Positions 35,268 to 41,273 of a stretch of DNA of 41,273 nt are shown piece by piece; position 1 is the first letter of the stretch; the number at the start of each line of letters is the position of its first letter. The position numbers and the translations under genes are program-made. This DNA comes from Candidatus Dojkabacteria bacterium (GTDB taxonomy: Bacteria; Patescibacteriota; Dojkabacteria; J137), in assembly GCA_030950485.1 (NCBI GenBank), contig JAUZRK010000019.1, forward strand, positions 1 to 41,273, in the 5' to 3' direction. The notes beneath the pieces are model-generated. The model worked only from the letters and a program-made list of their open reading frames with translations, ran no database searches and was not told where the DNA came from.

Positions 35268-36047
35268 TTACATTATCTTTGGTGTGTTTGAATCTAAATT
35301 ATCAATTGTAGAGGCATTTAACCCTACAGTATATGTAGTTGAACTTGAGGCTGAATAAGCTCCTCTTGTCAGTGCATCAATTGCTTTTATTAACATGTCT
35401 TCAGTGATTTCAATTGTATTTTGAGAATAGCATGTCTTATCCACAGTATTTAATATTTGAGTTGTTGGATTTGAGACAATAGCAGTAATATTAGAGTCCA
35501 TATCAACAAGATTAATAAGCTCCCCTGCATTGTAGATTAAACTTACATTATTATAATTAACAAGGTCAGAGTATAAGCCATTATTTACCTCTATACTAAA
35601 TCTAAGGAGATCTGAATTGAATGATTCTCTAAATGTATCCATTGGTTCATTTAAAGTAACAACAGTTCCATCATTAGTATTCTGTATCTTTTCTTTTTTT
35701 ATTACTTCAATACCGAAAATTTCTCTAATAGGATCCAAGACACCATTATCTTTTCCACTTATAAATAAGTAAGCAAGAAAAAAAATAAAGATAAGGTTTA
35801 TTACTGCAAAACCAATGATTACATATTTAAAGAAATTATCTGTACTTCCAAAATCATCAGTAATACTACCATCATCATTTTTATCTTCTGTAGCTCCAAA
35901 CCTAGAAGGCATGTCTGTTGAGGTAATATTGAATCCTTTGATAATCTGACTATTACTATCAACTTCTACTTTCTCATCACTTTTTGACTCATTCATTTCT
36001 ATAGAAGGAGGTCCTGATTCAATATTTGTAGTTTCGTCTTTTTCCAT
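35268..36047 (-). CDS. Membrane-anchored hypothetical protein, probably truncated by an in-frame TAA
   Basis: Not recognised. The first ~70 residues are acidic, hydrophilic and cytoplasmic. One transmembrane helix follows (about 75-97: VIIGFAVINLIFIFFLAYLFI), then a ~160-residue extracytoplasmic domain (NSDLLRFSIEVNNGLYSDLV, DKTCYSQNTIEITEDMLIKAIDALTRGAYSAS). The stop at 35268 is followed by a further open stretch, so the mature protein was once ~50 residues longer. A TATTAT -10 (36074-36069) lies upstream. The layout (one anchor plus a small outer domain) is shared with the genes at 16029 and 38156. Confidence 0.65.
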   Translation of the reverse strand: MEKDETTNIESGPPSIEMNESKSDEKVEVDSNSQIIKGFNITSTDMPSRFGATEDKNDDGSITDDFGSTDNFFKYVIIGFAVINLIFIFFLAYLFISGKDNGVLDPIREIFGIEVIKKEKIQNTNDGTVVTLNEPMDTFRESFNSDLLRFSIEVNNGLYSDLVNYNNVSLIYNAGELINLVDMDSNITAIVSNPTTQILNTVDKTCYSQNTIEITEDMLIKAIDALTRGAYSASSSTTYTVGLNASTIDNLDSNTPKIM

Positions 36048-36120
36048 TAGTTTAATTCCTATATATTTATAATACAGAAATTAAAAAGATGTTGCTATAT
36101 ATATTTATATTTTGTAACCT

Positions 36121-36126
36121 TATAAT
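36121..36126 (+). promoter_or_regulatory. -10 box for the Cys-rich protein gene
   Basis: TATAAT, 24 nt before the ATG at 36151. No well-spaced -35 box is visible. Confidence 0.35.
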
Positions 36127-36150
36127 AATTAGAACCTTTAAGATAAATAA

Positions 36151-37162
36151 ATGAAATCATCGAAAAACATATTTAGAATATTAATTTTAATTATATTTCT
36201 ATCAGCTGTAGCATTTATAGCTTACACAACATCTAAAGATGATTTGTCTTCTGAAGATAGTAGCGCATCAGTAAATTTATGTGGTAACGGTGTATTAGAC
36301 ACTGGAGAGCTATGTGATGGAGAATTATTGAGTTCAAGTTGCATAGGAGGATTAGACAAATGTTCATCAGATTGCAAAGGATGCGTTCACTCTTCAGGAA
36401 ATACTTGTGGGAATGGAATAGTAGAAAAAGGGGAAGAATGTGATCCTAACTCTAAATTAACAGGTATGTGTGGCGCTGGGACAGATCCTAGCTTAAATGC
36501 GGTAGGTACTTGTACTAATAACTGTATTTGTAATTACCCATCTGACAAAGAAAATACTAATTAATCAGCTACTTGCGGTAATAAAATTTGTGAAGCTGGT
36601 GAAGGTTATAAAGACTCATGTAATGTAGGCTGTAATGATAAAGCTTGTTTAAATGTGCAAATTATTGATGATACTGAATGTAATACTATAGAAGGGAGTT
36701 GTATAGAAGATTGTCAACTTAGATTTCTACTTGTAGATGGTGCCTGCACTACAGACATTAAAAAATGTCTAGATGGTAACGGCTATGTAACAAGAAATCC
36801 TGGCAATAATTGTAAATTTGATCTTTGCCCTGAGGAAAAGAATGTTTTAATTGAAGTTTGTGAAGGTGATATTAAAGAATGTGAGGATGGTTCAGTTGTA
36901 ACAAGAAATCCTATAGACAATTGTGAATTTAGAGCATTTCCTTCTGTTTCAAAAACTGAAATTTTAAAGTGTGATCCAATTGATAAAAATTCAAATTTAA
37001 AGATAGATCTAACTGAAACAGAAGTATAATTCTAGATGTACTATAGAAGGAGCTACAGATGGAGGTAAATGTGGTTATATAGATACTAATGATGATAATA
37101 AAATTGGGTTAATAGATCTTGTAGCTATAGTTTCAAAATATAATGATGGTGTTTGTAAATAG
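36151..37162 (+). pseudogene. Membrane-anchored Cys-rich/dockerin-like protein, broken twice
   Basis: An N-terminal anchor or signal (about residues 9-26) leads to Myxo-type disulfide repeats (CGNGVLDTGELCD, CGNGIVEKGEECD, and a third CGNKICEAGEG after the first lesion). TAA at 36562-36564 interrupts the frame, which then reopens at once in the same phase (SATCGNKIC...). Two related C-x-DG-x-VTRNP units follow, then an EF-hand-like CDPIDKNSNLKIDL. Near 37027 a 2-nt loss (one TA unit) shifts the frame; restoring it joins ETEV-YNSRCTIEGATDGG to a second Ca-binding dockerin-like motif (DTNDDNKIGLIDLVAIVSKY), ending TAG at 37162. Confidence 0.75.
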
Positions 37163-37177
37163 AGAGATTATTTAGAA

Positions 37178-38032
37178 TTATTTTAGAGCATCAGCTATTT
37201 TGGAAACTGTACTCTTTAGATATTCTTGTTTAATTATAGATTCTTTTAGAGCATGAGGTATTTTCTTTAAGATCTTTGAATGAGATGGTTCATTTCTTGA
37301 ATCTTCTAAAAGTTCCAGAAAAGTAAATTCATCATCAATTTTAAATTTATCCATTTGTTCTTTATTCTTAGAATCACTTATTTCTACTAGTGTAAAAACA
37401 TTCTTTTGCATTTCTTCAATCATTCCTCCGATTAACAATGCATTAAGATCACTTTTCTGATCTGATACATCATCTTGACTTAAAACAAACGCAACACTAG
37501 CCTGATTTGCATTAGCGATTTCTAAAGTACTTGAAGAAATGGGGCTTTGTTTAATGAATTTAACTCTATCTGGATATGGGTTTGAATGAATAGTGCTAGT
37601 AATTAAGACAATATCTATCTCATCTTTTAATGCCTTTTTTAAAAATGTAATTAATCCAATTGCTAAACTATTGTAACCTAATACCAATATATGGTTTGTT
37701 CCTCTATATTCTTTTACTCCACTAAATCTTTCTTTAGCTATATTTTTTAACCAAATAATAAGTTCAGTAAAAGCACCTAGATAAAATAAAGATCCAAATA
37801 ACATTGTAAATATACCGAAGAATCTTCCCATATCAGTAATTGGATGACCTCCTGATCCAACAGTCGTTATAGATGCAACCCACCAAAATGCTATTTCGCT
37901 AATTTCATTCATATCTTCATTAACTTTTCTTTCGAAAAAGAATGTCAGAACAGCTGCCAATAATGAAAGTATAACCATTATTGCTAAAGCTCTATAAAAG
38001 AAATATTTTGAACGGAATAATCTATTTATCAT
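37178..38032 (-). CDS. Two-helix K+ channel-like protein with RCK/TrkA-N domain and unusual filter
   Basis: TM1 (about residues 13-33), a pore helix with SEIAFWWVASITTVGSGG, and TM2 (about 71-95) form a KcsA/MthK-type pore, followed by a Rossmann RCK domain starting HILVLGYNSLAIGLI (about 109). In the pore loop, TVGSGG (57-62) stands where TVGYGD is expected: Tyr to Ser and Asp to Gly. RCK features later (VLITSTIHSNPYPDRVKFIKQSP, VAFVLSQDD) resemble ion-channel-type Ca/nucleotide-gated domains (Castor/Pollux-like). It probably conducts cations, but K+ selectivity cannot be assumed. Confidence 0.75.
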   Translation of the reverse strand: MINRLFRSKYFFYRALAIMVILSLLAAVLTFFFERKVNEDMNEISEIAFWWVASITTVGSGGHPITDMGRFFGIFTMLFGSLFYLGAFTELIIWLKNIAKERFSGVKEYRGTNHILVLGYNSLAIGLITFLKKALKDEIDIVLITSTIHSNPYPDRVKFIKQSPISSSTLEIANANQASVAFVLSQDDVSDQKSDLNALLIGGMIEEMQKNVFTLVEISDSKNKEQMDKFKIDDEFTFLELLEDSRNEPSHSKILKKIPHALKESIIKQEYLKSTVSKIADALK

Positions 38033-38155
38033 GGGATAAATTTATCACAATTAGTGATAACTTTGAAGAACTTATTAATTAATATTGTTATCTGTTTTTT
38101 ATTAGCTTATACTATTTGTAATATGAAAGTAATTTAATTGTTTATTATTAATGAT

Positions 38156-38953
38156 ATGTACAAAAATAAAAAAGACAAATATATCACTATAGGTGTATCT
38201 GCAGTAATATCTGTAGGAATTATTCTACTTGCATCATTTATTTTTGTAATAATTGATAATGCAAAGGAGATAAGAAATCAAAGTGACGAGATAGACAGAC
38301 TTGAAAAAGATATTTATAAAGTAGCAAGCTATATAAAAAGTACTGAAATGAAAGGGGATGAGAAATTAGTTGTTATAGAAGAACCTATTTATGAAGGCAC
38401 TTCTTTAACTAGCCTAACAGCCGAGGATTTGTCTTTTAATGTAACTTATACTTCGAATCTAGAATTGTCAGTAGGAAGTATGGATAATGCAACAATAATG
38501 CACTCAGTTTATTACCCTCACCAAAATGTTTGTGAGATGAGAGATTATGATTACCGAGAGATAGAAAATATCGTAGATGTTAGATTTGATATTATAAGAA
38601 GTAGATATGAAATTTATGCATCAGCTGAATTATACGCTCCAATCTTAACTGATAATAATTATATAAGTGAAGCTGGAGAAGTAACTCTAGTACCTGGATT
38701 TATCGAAGAATATTCAACTGGAACTATGACAGGATATTCAATTTATACTGGTGCAGAGGGATGCGGAGAATATACTTACTTATTCCCAATTGATGAAAAT
38801 AATACTTTGATAATTACAAGATTACAAGTTGGTGAATTTGGTTATGCTGCTGGTGACTTAGCAGAAGAATATATGTCTGTAGATGGAGTAGTATTACCTG
38901 AAGAAGAAGAGAGACTATTTAATGAGATTGTTGAAAGTATTACATTGAAGTAG
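38156..38953 (+). CDS. Single-pass membrane-anchored hypothetical protein
   Basis: The start is the ATG at 38156 (MYKNKKDKY); the frame is open from a TTG at 38138, but the ATG places the Lys-rich stretch directly before the helix. TM helix at about residues 11-34, a short coiled-coil stretch (DNAKEIRNQSDEIDRLEKDIYKV), then a ~190-residue outer domain, beta-rich, with two separated cysteines (VCEMRDY and EGCGEY) that could form a disulfide. Not recognised. The C-terminal helix (EEEERLFNEIVESITL) resembles those of lipoprotein-like substrate domains. Confidence 0.6.
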   Translation: MYKNKKDKYITIGVSAVISVGIILLASFIFVIIDNAKEIRNQSDEIDRLEKDIYKVASYIKSTEMKGDEKLVVIEEPIYEGTSLTSLTAEDLSFNVTYTSNLELSVGSMDNATIMHSVYYPHQNVCEMRDYDYREIENIVDVRFDIIRSRYEIYASAELYAPILTDNNYISEAGEVTLVPGFIEEYSTGTMTGYSIYTGAEGCGEYTYLFPIDENNTLIITRLQVGEFGYAAGDLAEEYMSVDGVVLPEEEERLFNEIVESITLK

Positions 38954-38973
38954 AGTATTTAGTTAGTAACAAT

Positions 38974-39008
38974 AAAAAAAGGGTGAGTTTTGAACTCACC
39001 CTTTTTTT
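38974..39008. terminator. Bidirectional Rho-independent terminator
   Basis: gggtgagtt (38981-38989) pairs with aactcaccc (38993-39001) around a 3-nt loop; A7 and T7 flanks extend the stem to 16 bp and give a U-tract in both directions. It lies between convergent genes (stop at 38953 on +, stop at 39023 on -) and serves both. Confidence 0.92.
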
Positions 39009-39022
39009 ATACTTAATGGAAT

Positions 39023-39973
39023 TTATTCTATTTCGTCCAAAAATCTAATAGCTTCGATAGCTGCTTTACATCCATCTCCTGCTGTAGTTATTGCTTGTTT
39101 ATATGTTACATCTTGTATCTCGCCTGCAACAAAAACGCCATCAATGTTAGTTTTAGGAGTCCCAAAACTTAATGGCTGAACATACCCTTCATCATTTAAA
39201 GGCAATTGTTTATTTAAATATCCAGTTACAGGTATATGCCCAATTGCTAGGAAAAATCCATTAATTTCTAACTCACTTTCGCTATCATCTTTATTATTGT
39301 AGATTTTAATACCTTTAACTGTTTCTTCACCTAAAACTTCTTTTACTTCTGTATTCCAAATAACTTCTATTTTATCATTTGCTAAAACTCTATCAGCCAT
39401 TATTTTACTAGCTCTAAATTCATTCTTTCTATGAATAAGATAAACTTTTTTAGCAAATCTAGAAAGGAAAGTGGCTTCCTCCATTGCAGAATCTCCTCCT
39501 CCAACAATTGCTACTAATTTTTCTCTATAAAATGCTCCATCACATGTTGCACAAGTCGAAACACCTCTTCCATAAAATTTATCTTCACCTGGAATTTTAA
39601 GTCTTCTAGGTTCAGAACCAGTTGCCAAAATAACTGTTTTAGCTTTGTACTCAGCTTTTGCAGTTTTTATTACTTTTATTTCTCCTTTTAAATCAACTTC
39701 AGTCACATTTTCATACTTAAATTCAGTTCCAAATCTTTTAGCTTGATCTATCATATTTTGCATAAGATCAGGTCCCATTATTCCTTCAGGAAATCCAGGG
39801 AAATTCTCTACTTCAGTCGTATTCATTAACTGACCTCCCCAGATCTCTCCTGCTAGAAGAATAGGTTTTAGATTACCTCTTGCTGCATAAATTGCAGCCG
39901 TTAAACCCGCAGGTCCACTACCAGCAATTATTATATCTTGGATGTCTTGTTTGTTATTATTGTTCTTATCCAT
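39023..39973 (-). CDS. trxB: Thioredoxin reductase
   Basis: A low-molecular-weight FAD/NADPH enzyme that reduces thioredoxin. The FAD loop GSGPAG is at residues 18-23, the redox pair CATC at 141-144 within STCATCDGAFYR, the NADPH loop GGGDSA at 158-163, and the 2'-phosphate site HRKNEFRAS starts at 181 (canonical HRRxxFRA). Near the C-terminus, VFVAGEIQD replaces the usual AAGD motif: the FAD-ribityl-contacting Asp is Glu here. The length of 316 aa is normal. A TATAAT box (39990-39985) ends 11 nt before the ATG, so it can be transcribed separately from trxA. Confidence 0.93.
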   Translation of the reverse strand: MDKNNNNKQDIQDIIIAGSGPAGLTAAIYAARGNLKPILLAGEIWGGQLMNTTEVENFPGFPEGIMGPDLMQNMIDQAKRFGTEFKYENVTEVDLKGEIKVIKTAKAEYKAKTVILATGSEPRRLKIPGEDKFYGRGVSTCATCDGAFYREKLVAIVGGGDSAMEEATFLSRFAKKVYLIHRKNEFRASKIMADRVLANDKIEVIWNTEVKEVLGEETVKGIKIYNNKDDSESELEINGFFLAIGHIPVTGYLNKQLPLNDEGYVQPLSFGTPKTNIDGVFVAGEIQDVTYKQAITTAGDGCKAAIEAIRFLDEIE

Positions 39974-39984
39974 ATATTAAATGT

Positions 39985-39990
39985 ATTATA
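39985..39990 (-). promoter_or_regulatory. -10 box for trxB
   Basis: TATAAT on the minus strand, 11 nt before the trxB ATG, giving a leader of about 5 nt. The -35 region is not convincing. Confidence 0.4.
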
Positions 39991-40000
39991 TTTTTAAGTA

Positions 40001-40036
40001 TTTAAAGGTTATAGGTAATAGTTTTTAGTTTATAGT
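40001..40036. repeat. Left imperfect terminal inverted repeat around the four-helix-bundle gene
   Basis: Begins tttaaaggttatag; the right-hand copy reads tttacaggttttag on the other strand (12 of 14 identical). Beyond that, both continue with ctaaaac/ctataacc-like words in opposite orientation. Confidence 0.5.
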
Positions 40037-40044
40037 AATAAAAA

Positions 40045-40413
40045 TCACAATCTAGTAATTAGAACTGTCAACATTTTCACTATCTCTTCAGCCTTTTTAA
40101 ATATTTCTGAGAACTGATCTTGATCTATATATTTTAACTTATAGTCTATTTCTAATTGTGTAAGTAGTTCAGCTGTAGAGCCGTTTGCTATTCTGATAAA
40201 GTTTCTATAGTCTTTTCTTGTACCTCTTTTACTCCCTTCTGCTATATTAGACGGAATTGACACGCTAGATCTTCTAATCTGAGATGTTAAAGCGAAAAGC
40301 TCATCTTTTGGAAAAGATTTAGAAATCTCATAAATATCGACAACTAAATTCATACTTTTGTTCCAGACTATCAGGTCTCTGTATGATTTGATAGTATTAT
40401 TAGTAGTACCCAC
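40045..40413 (-). CDS. Four-helix-bundle protein (S23/intervening-sequence protein, TIGR02436-like)
   Basis: A 122-residue all-helical protein with the hallmarks SYRDLIVWNKSMNLVVDIYE, FPKDELFALTSQIRRSSVSIPSNIAEG and FIRIANGSTAELLTQLEI. The family was first noted in 23S rRNA insertions of spirochaetes and is related to the Avd accessory protein of diversity-generating retroelements; no rRNA or reverse transcriptase is here. The likely start is GTG at 40413, lying against the right inverted repeat. It separates trxA from trxB. Function unknown; it is basic enough to bind nucleic acid. Confidence 0.88.
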   Translation of the reverse strand: MGTTNNTIKSYRDLIVWNKSMNLVVDIYEISKSFPKDELFALTSQIRRSSVSIPSNIAEGSKRGTRKDYRNFIRIANGSTAELLTQLEIDYKLKYIDQDQFSEIFKKAEEIVKMLTVLITRL

Positions 40414-40414
40414 T

Positions 40415-40442
40415 ACTAAAACCTAAAACTAAAACCTGTAAA
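40415..40442. repeat. Right imperfect terminal inverted repeat around the four-helix-bundle gene
   Basis: actaaaacctaaaactaaa followed by acctgtaaa; its outer 14 bases match the left repeat at 12 positions in inverted orientation. It starts within the spacer after the trxA stop. Confidence 0.5.
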
Positions 40443-40443
40443 C

Positions 40444-40782
40444 TTATTCTCCTTCATCATAAAAGTCGTTTAAAAACTCGTGCATTGCAGCTTCAGGTAC
40501 TGCACCAACTAATCTTTTTACTATTTCTCCATCCTTATATAAAATTAGAGTAGGAATACCTTGAACTCCGTAAGTATCAGCAACTTCTGGATTTTCATCT
40601 ACATTGAGTTTAGCGAATTTAATCTTTCCATCCCATTTTTCTGATAAATCCTCAAAAACAGGTGCAATCATCCTACAAGGTCCACACCATTCAGCCCAAA
40701 AATCTACAAATGTATATCCTTCTGAAATTGCAGAATCAAAATCTGCTGATGATAACTTAACTAATTTACTGTCGTCTGACAT
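40444..40782 (-). CDS. trxA: Thioredoxin
   Basis: A complete 112-residue thioredoxin fold. The active site WCGPC is at residues 32-36 within FWAEWCGPCRMIAP, the buried Asp is in VDFWAEW, and the cis-Pro loop is GIPTL. It reduces protein disulfides in the cytoplasm and is recycled by the TrxB encoded nearby. It lies 73 nt downstream of the csoR-like gene on the same strand, with a 13-bp inverted repeat in the spacer. Confidence 0.95.
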   Translation of the reverse strand: MSDDSKLVKLSSADFDSAISEGYTFVDFWAEWCGPCRMIAPVFEDLSEKWDGKIKFAKLNVDENPEVADTYGVQGIPTLILYKDGEIVKRLVGAVPEAAMHEFLNDFYDEGE

Positions 40783-40803
40783 TTAGTTCTAAATAAAAAG
40801 TAA

Positions 40804-40844
40804 AAAGTCAAAAGTAGAAAGTAAATTTTTTTACTTTTGACTTT
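40804..40844 (-). repeat. 13-bp perfect inverted repeat between the csoR-like gene and trxA
   Basis: aaagtcaaaagta (40804-40816) and tacttttgacttt (40832-40844) are exact reverse complements with a 15-nt loop. On the minus strand a T-rich run follows the second arm, so it could be a weak terminator or attenuator in front of trxA. The flanking aaaaagtaaaaagt words resemble the repeats around the four-helix-bundle gene. Confidence 0.6.
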
Positions 40845-40855
40845 GCACTTATAAT

Positions 40856-41125
40856 CTAGTTTATTTTAAATAGATTAGTAACAATTGCTTCAAAACTTTC
40901 TTCTCTGTTTTTTTTATCTTTAACATTAAGACATTCTTTTGATTCTTCTTTTAGTATCTCTACTGCTAGTGAAGAAAGGCTAGATTTAATCGCTGCAATT
41001 TGAGTCACTATATCTATTGCACCTCTGCCATCATTAACCATTTTTTCAACGCCAGCTATTTGACCTTTCAGTCTGGCTACTCGATTCTTTATGTTTTTAT
41101 TTAGCTCTAAGCAAGTTGTACTCAT
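40856..41125 (-). CDS. CsoR/RcnR/FrmR-family repressor with a non-copper sensing site
   Basis: An all-helical DUF156 regulator that binds DNA as a tetramer and releases it on effector binding. The start is the ATG at 41125 (MSTTCLELNKN); a longer frame to 41161 would run through the operator. RVARLKGQIAGVEKMV (residues 15-30) is the family signature. At the copper positions of M. tuberculosis CsoR (Cys36, His61, Cys65, which fall on the same numbers here) it has Ala36, Glu61 and Cys65, plus Cys5. Two of three Cu ligands are therefore lost, and another inducer is likely. A matching operator and promoter lie immediately upstream, so it should regulate itself and possibly trxA. Confidence 0.85.
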   Translation of the reverse strand: MSTTCLELNKNIKNRVARLKGQIAGVEKMVNDGRGAIDIVTQIAAIKSSLSSLAVEILKEESKECLNVKDKKNREESFEAIVTNLFKIN

Positions 41126-41132
41126 ATAACTT

Positions 41133-41161
41133 AGTATACCCCTGGGGGGTATCTTGGTCAA
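41133..41161 (-). promoter_or_regulatory. Promoter of the csoR-like gene
   Basis: On the minus strand TTGACC (41161-41156) and TATACT (41138-41133) are 17 nt apart. Transcription should begin at about 41126, one base before the ATG at 41125, so the transcript is leaderless or almost so. Confidence 0.7.
41136..41152. promoter_or_regulatory. CsoR-type operator
   Basis: atacccc-tgg-ggggtat: a perfect 7-bp inverted repeat with a 3-bp centre, a striking GC island in AT-rich DNA and very close to known CsoR-family operators (an A/T-flanked C-tract and G-tract). It fills the spacer between the -35 and -10 boxes, so a bound repressor would block the promoter. Confidence 0.82.
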
Positions 41162-41185
41162 GACTTTTTATATGATAATAAGTTC

Positions 41186-41272
41186 TTATTCGCTAAATCC
41201 ATTTGAGAGCAGTCTCTCTATTTGCTGAGAATCTTTTGTAAATTCTTGTAGAGTATTTTTCTCAAGATCGGA
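41186..41272 (-). CDS. C-terminal end of an unidentified protein (runs off the window)
   Basis: Twenty-eight codons and a TAA at 41186-41188, reading ...EKNTLQEFTKDSQQIERLL, then SNGFSE. The tail is helical and charged and too short to identify. The first few codons may be adapter sequence rather than genome. It lies upstream of the csoR promoter on the same strand. Confidence 0.45.
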   Translation of the reverse strand, partial: SDLEKNTLQEFTKDSQQIERLLSNGFSE

Positions 41273-41273
41273 A
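41265..41273. other. Possible sequencing-adapter remnant at the contig end
   Basis: The last nine bases, AGATCGGAA, equal the first nine of the standard Illumina TruSeq adapter. A chance match exactly at the end is improbable, so the window is probably a whole contig with an untrimmed end. Confidence 0.5.

Noticed and set aside
17981-36564. TAA reassigned to a sense codon (several in-frame TAAs)
   Set aside because: TAA is the natural stop of many tightly packed genes (for example 5893, 8957, 13271, 14176), where readthrough would run into the next gene's overlapping start, and it also ends trxA. Decay is simpler.
40045-40413. Trace of a 23S rRNA gene (S23/IVP protein)
   Set aside because: No rRNA sequence flanks it; the gene lies between trxA and trxB.

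Overview
The window reads as an AT-rich bacterial chromosome fragment with very compact gene packing (many 1-20 nt overlaps), a short IF-2 lacking its N-terminal extension, a solitary four-helix-bundle (S23/IVP-like) gene, many secreted repeat proteins and no rRNA, tRNA, IS element or CRISPR array. This suggests a Candidate Phyla Radiation (Patescibacteria) lineage. I cannot fix the phylum from sequence alone. TGA and TAA both end tightly packed genes, so the standard stop set applies; it is not a UGA-recoding SR1/Gracilibacteria-type genome.

Region 1 (1-15474, + strand) is one polysaccharide operon. It runs: Wzt-type ABC ATPase (5' end degenerate), sulfotransferase, methyltransferase, kinase-like protein, three GT2-like and two GT4-like glycosyltransferases, a GT-C-like membrane protein, an NAD-dependent epimerase, a UbiA prenyltransferase of the DPPR-synthase type, GtrA, and a second methyltransferase. 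Together they look like synthesis, terminal capping and ABC export of a cell-surface glycan, with a polyprenyl-phosphate-sugar branch.

Region 2 (15482-27213, - strand) holds small membrane proteins, then a three-gene array of paralogous secreted proteins sharing a ~50-residue DUF5648-like repeat. The head gene fuses a PGRP-type amidase to a subtilisin-like protease; both downstream paralogs are broken. Upstream lie a frameshifted HAD hydrolase, a YvlD/holin-4-like membrane protein, an ATPase with a defective P-loop, an unknown protein and a GT2.

Region 3 (27278-32306) holds a cohesin-like surface protein with an Asn-Pro stalk and sortase-like tail, infB, and several unknown or decaying genes. 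Region 4 (32293-35110) is a small accessory locus: two paralogs of a deoxyribosyltransferase/TIR-like domain fused to a ribbon-helix-helix domain, transcribed outward, flank a HAD hydrolase and a nucleotidyltransferase. It is the best candidate here for an undescribed system. Region 5 (35118-38953) has truncated membrane-anchored proteins, a decayed Cys-rich/dockerin-like protein and a K+-channel-like protein with an odd filter. Region 6 (39023-41273, - strand) carries trxB, a possibly mobile four-helix-bundle gene, trxA and a CsoR-family repressor with a textbook operator but a non-copper sensing site.

A recurrent theme is gene decay in the accessory half: five in-frame TAA codons and four short indels interrupt otherwise well-preserved reading frames, while the glycan operon (past its first gene), infB and trx genes are intact.
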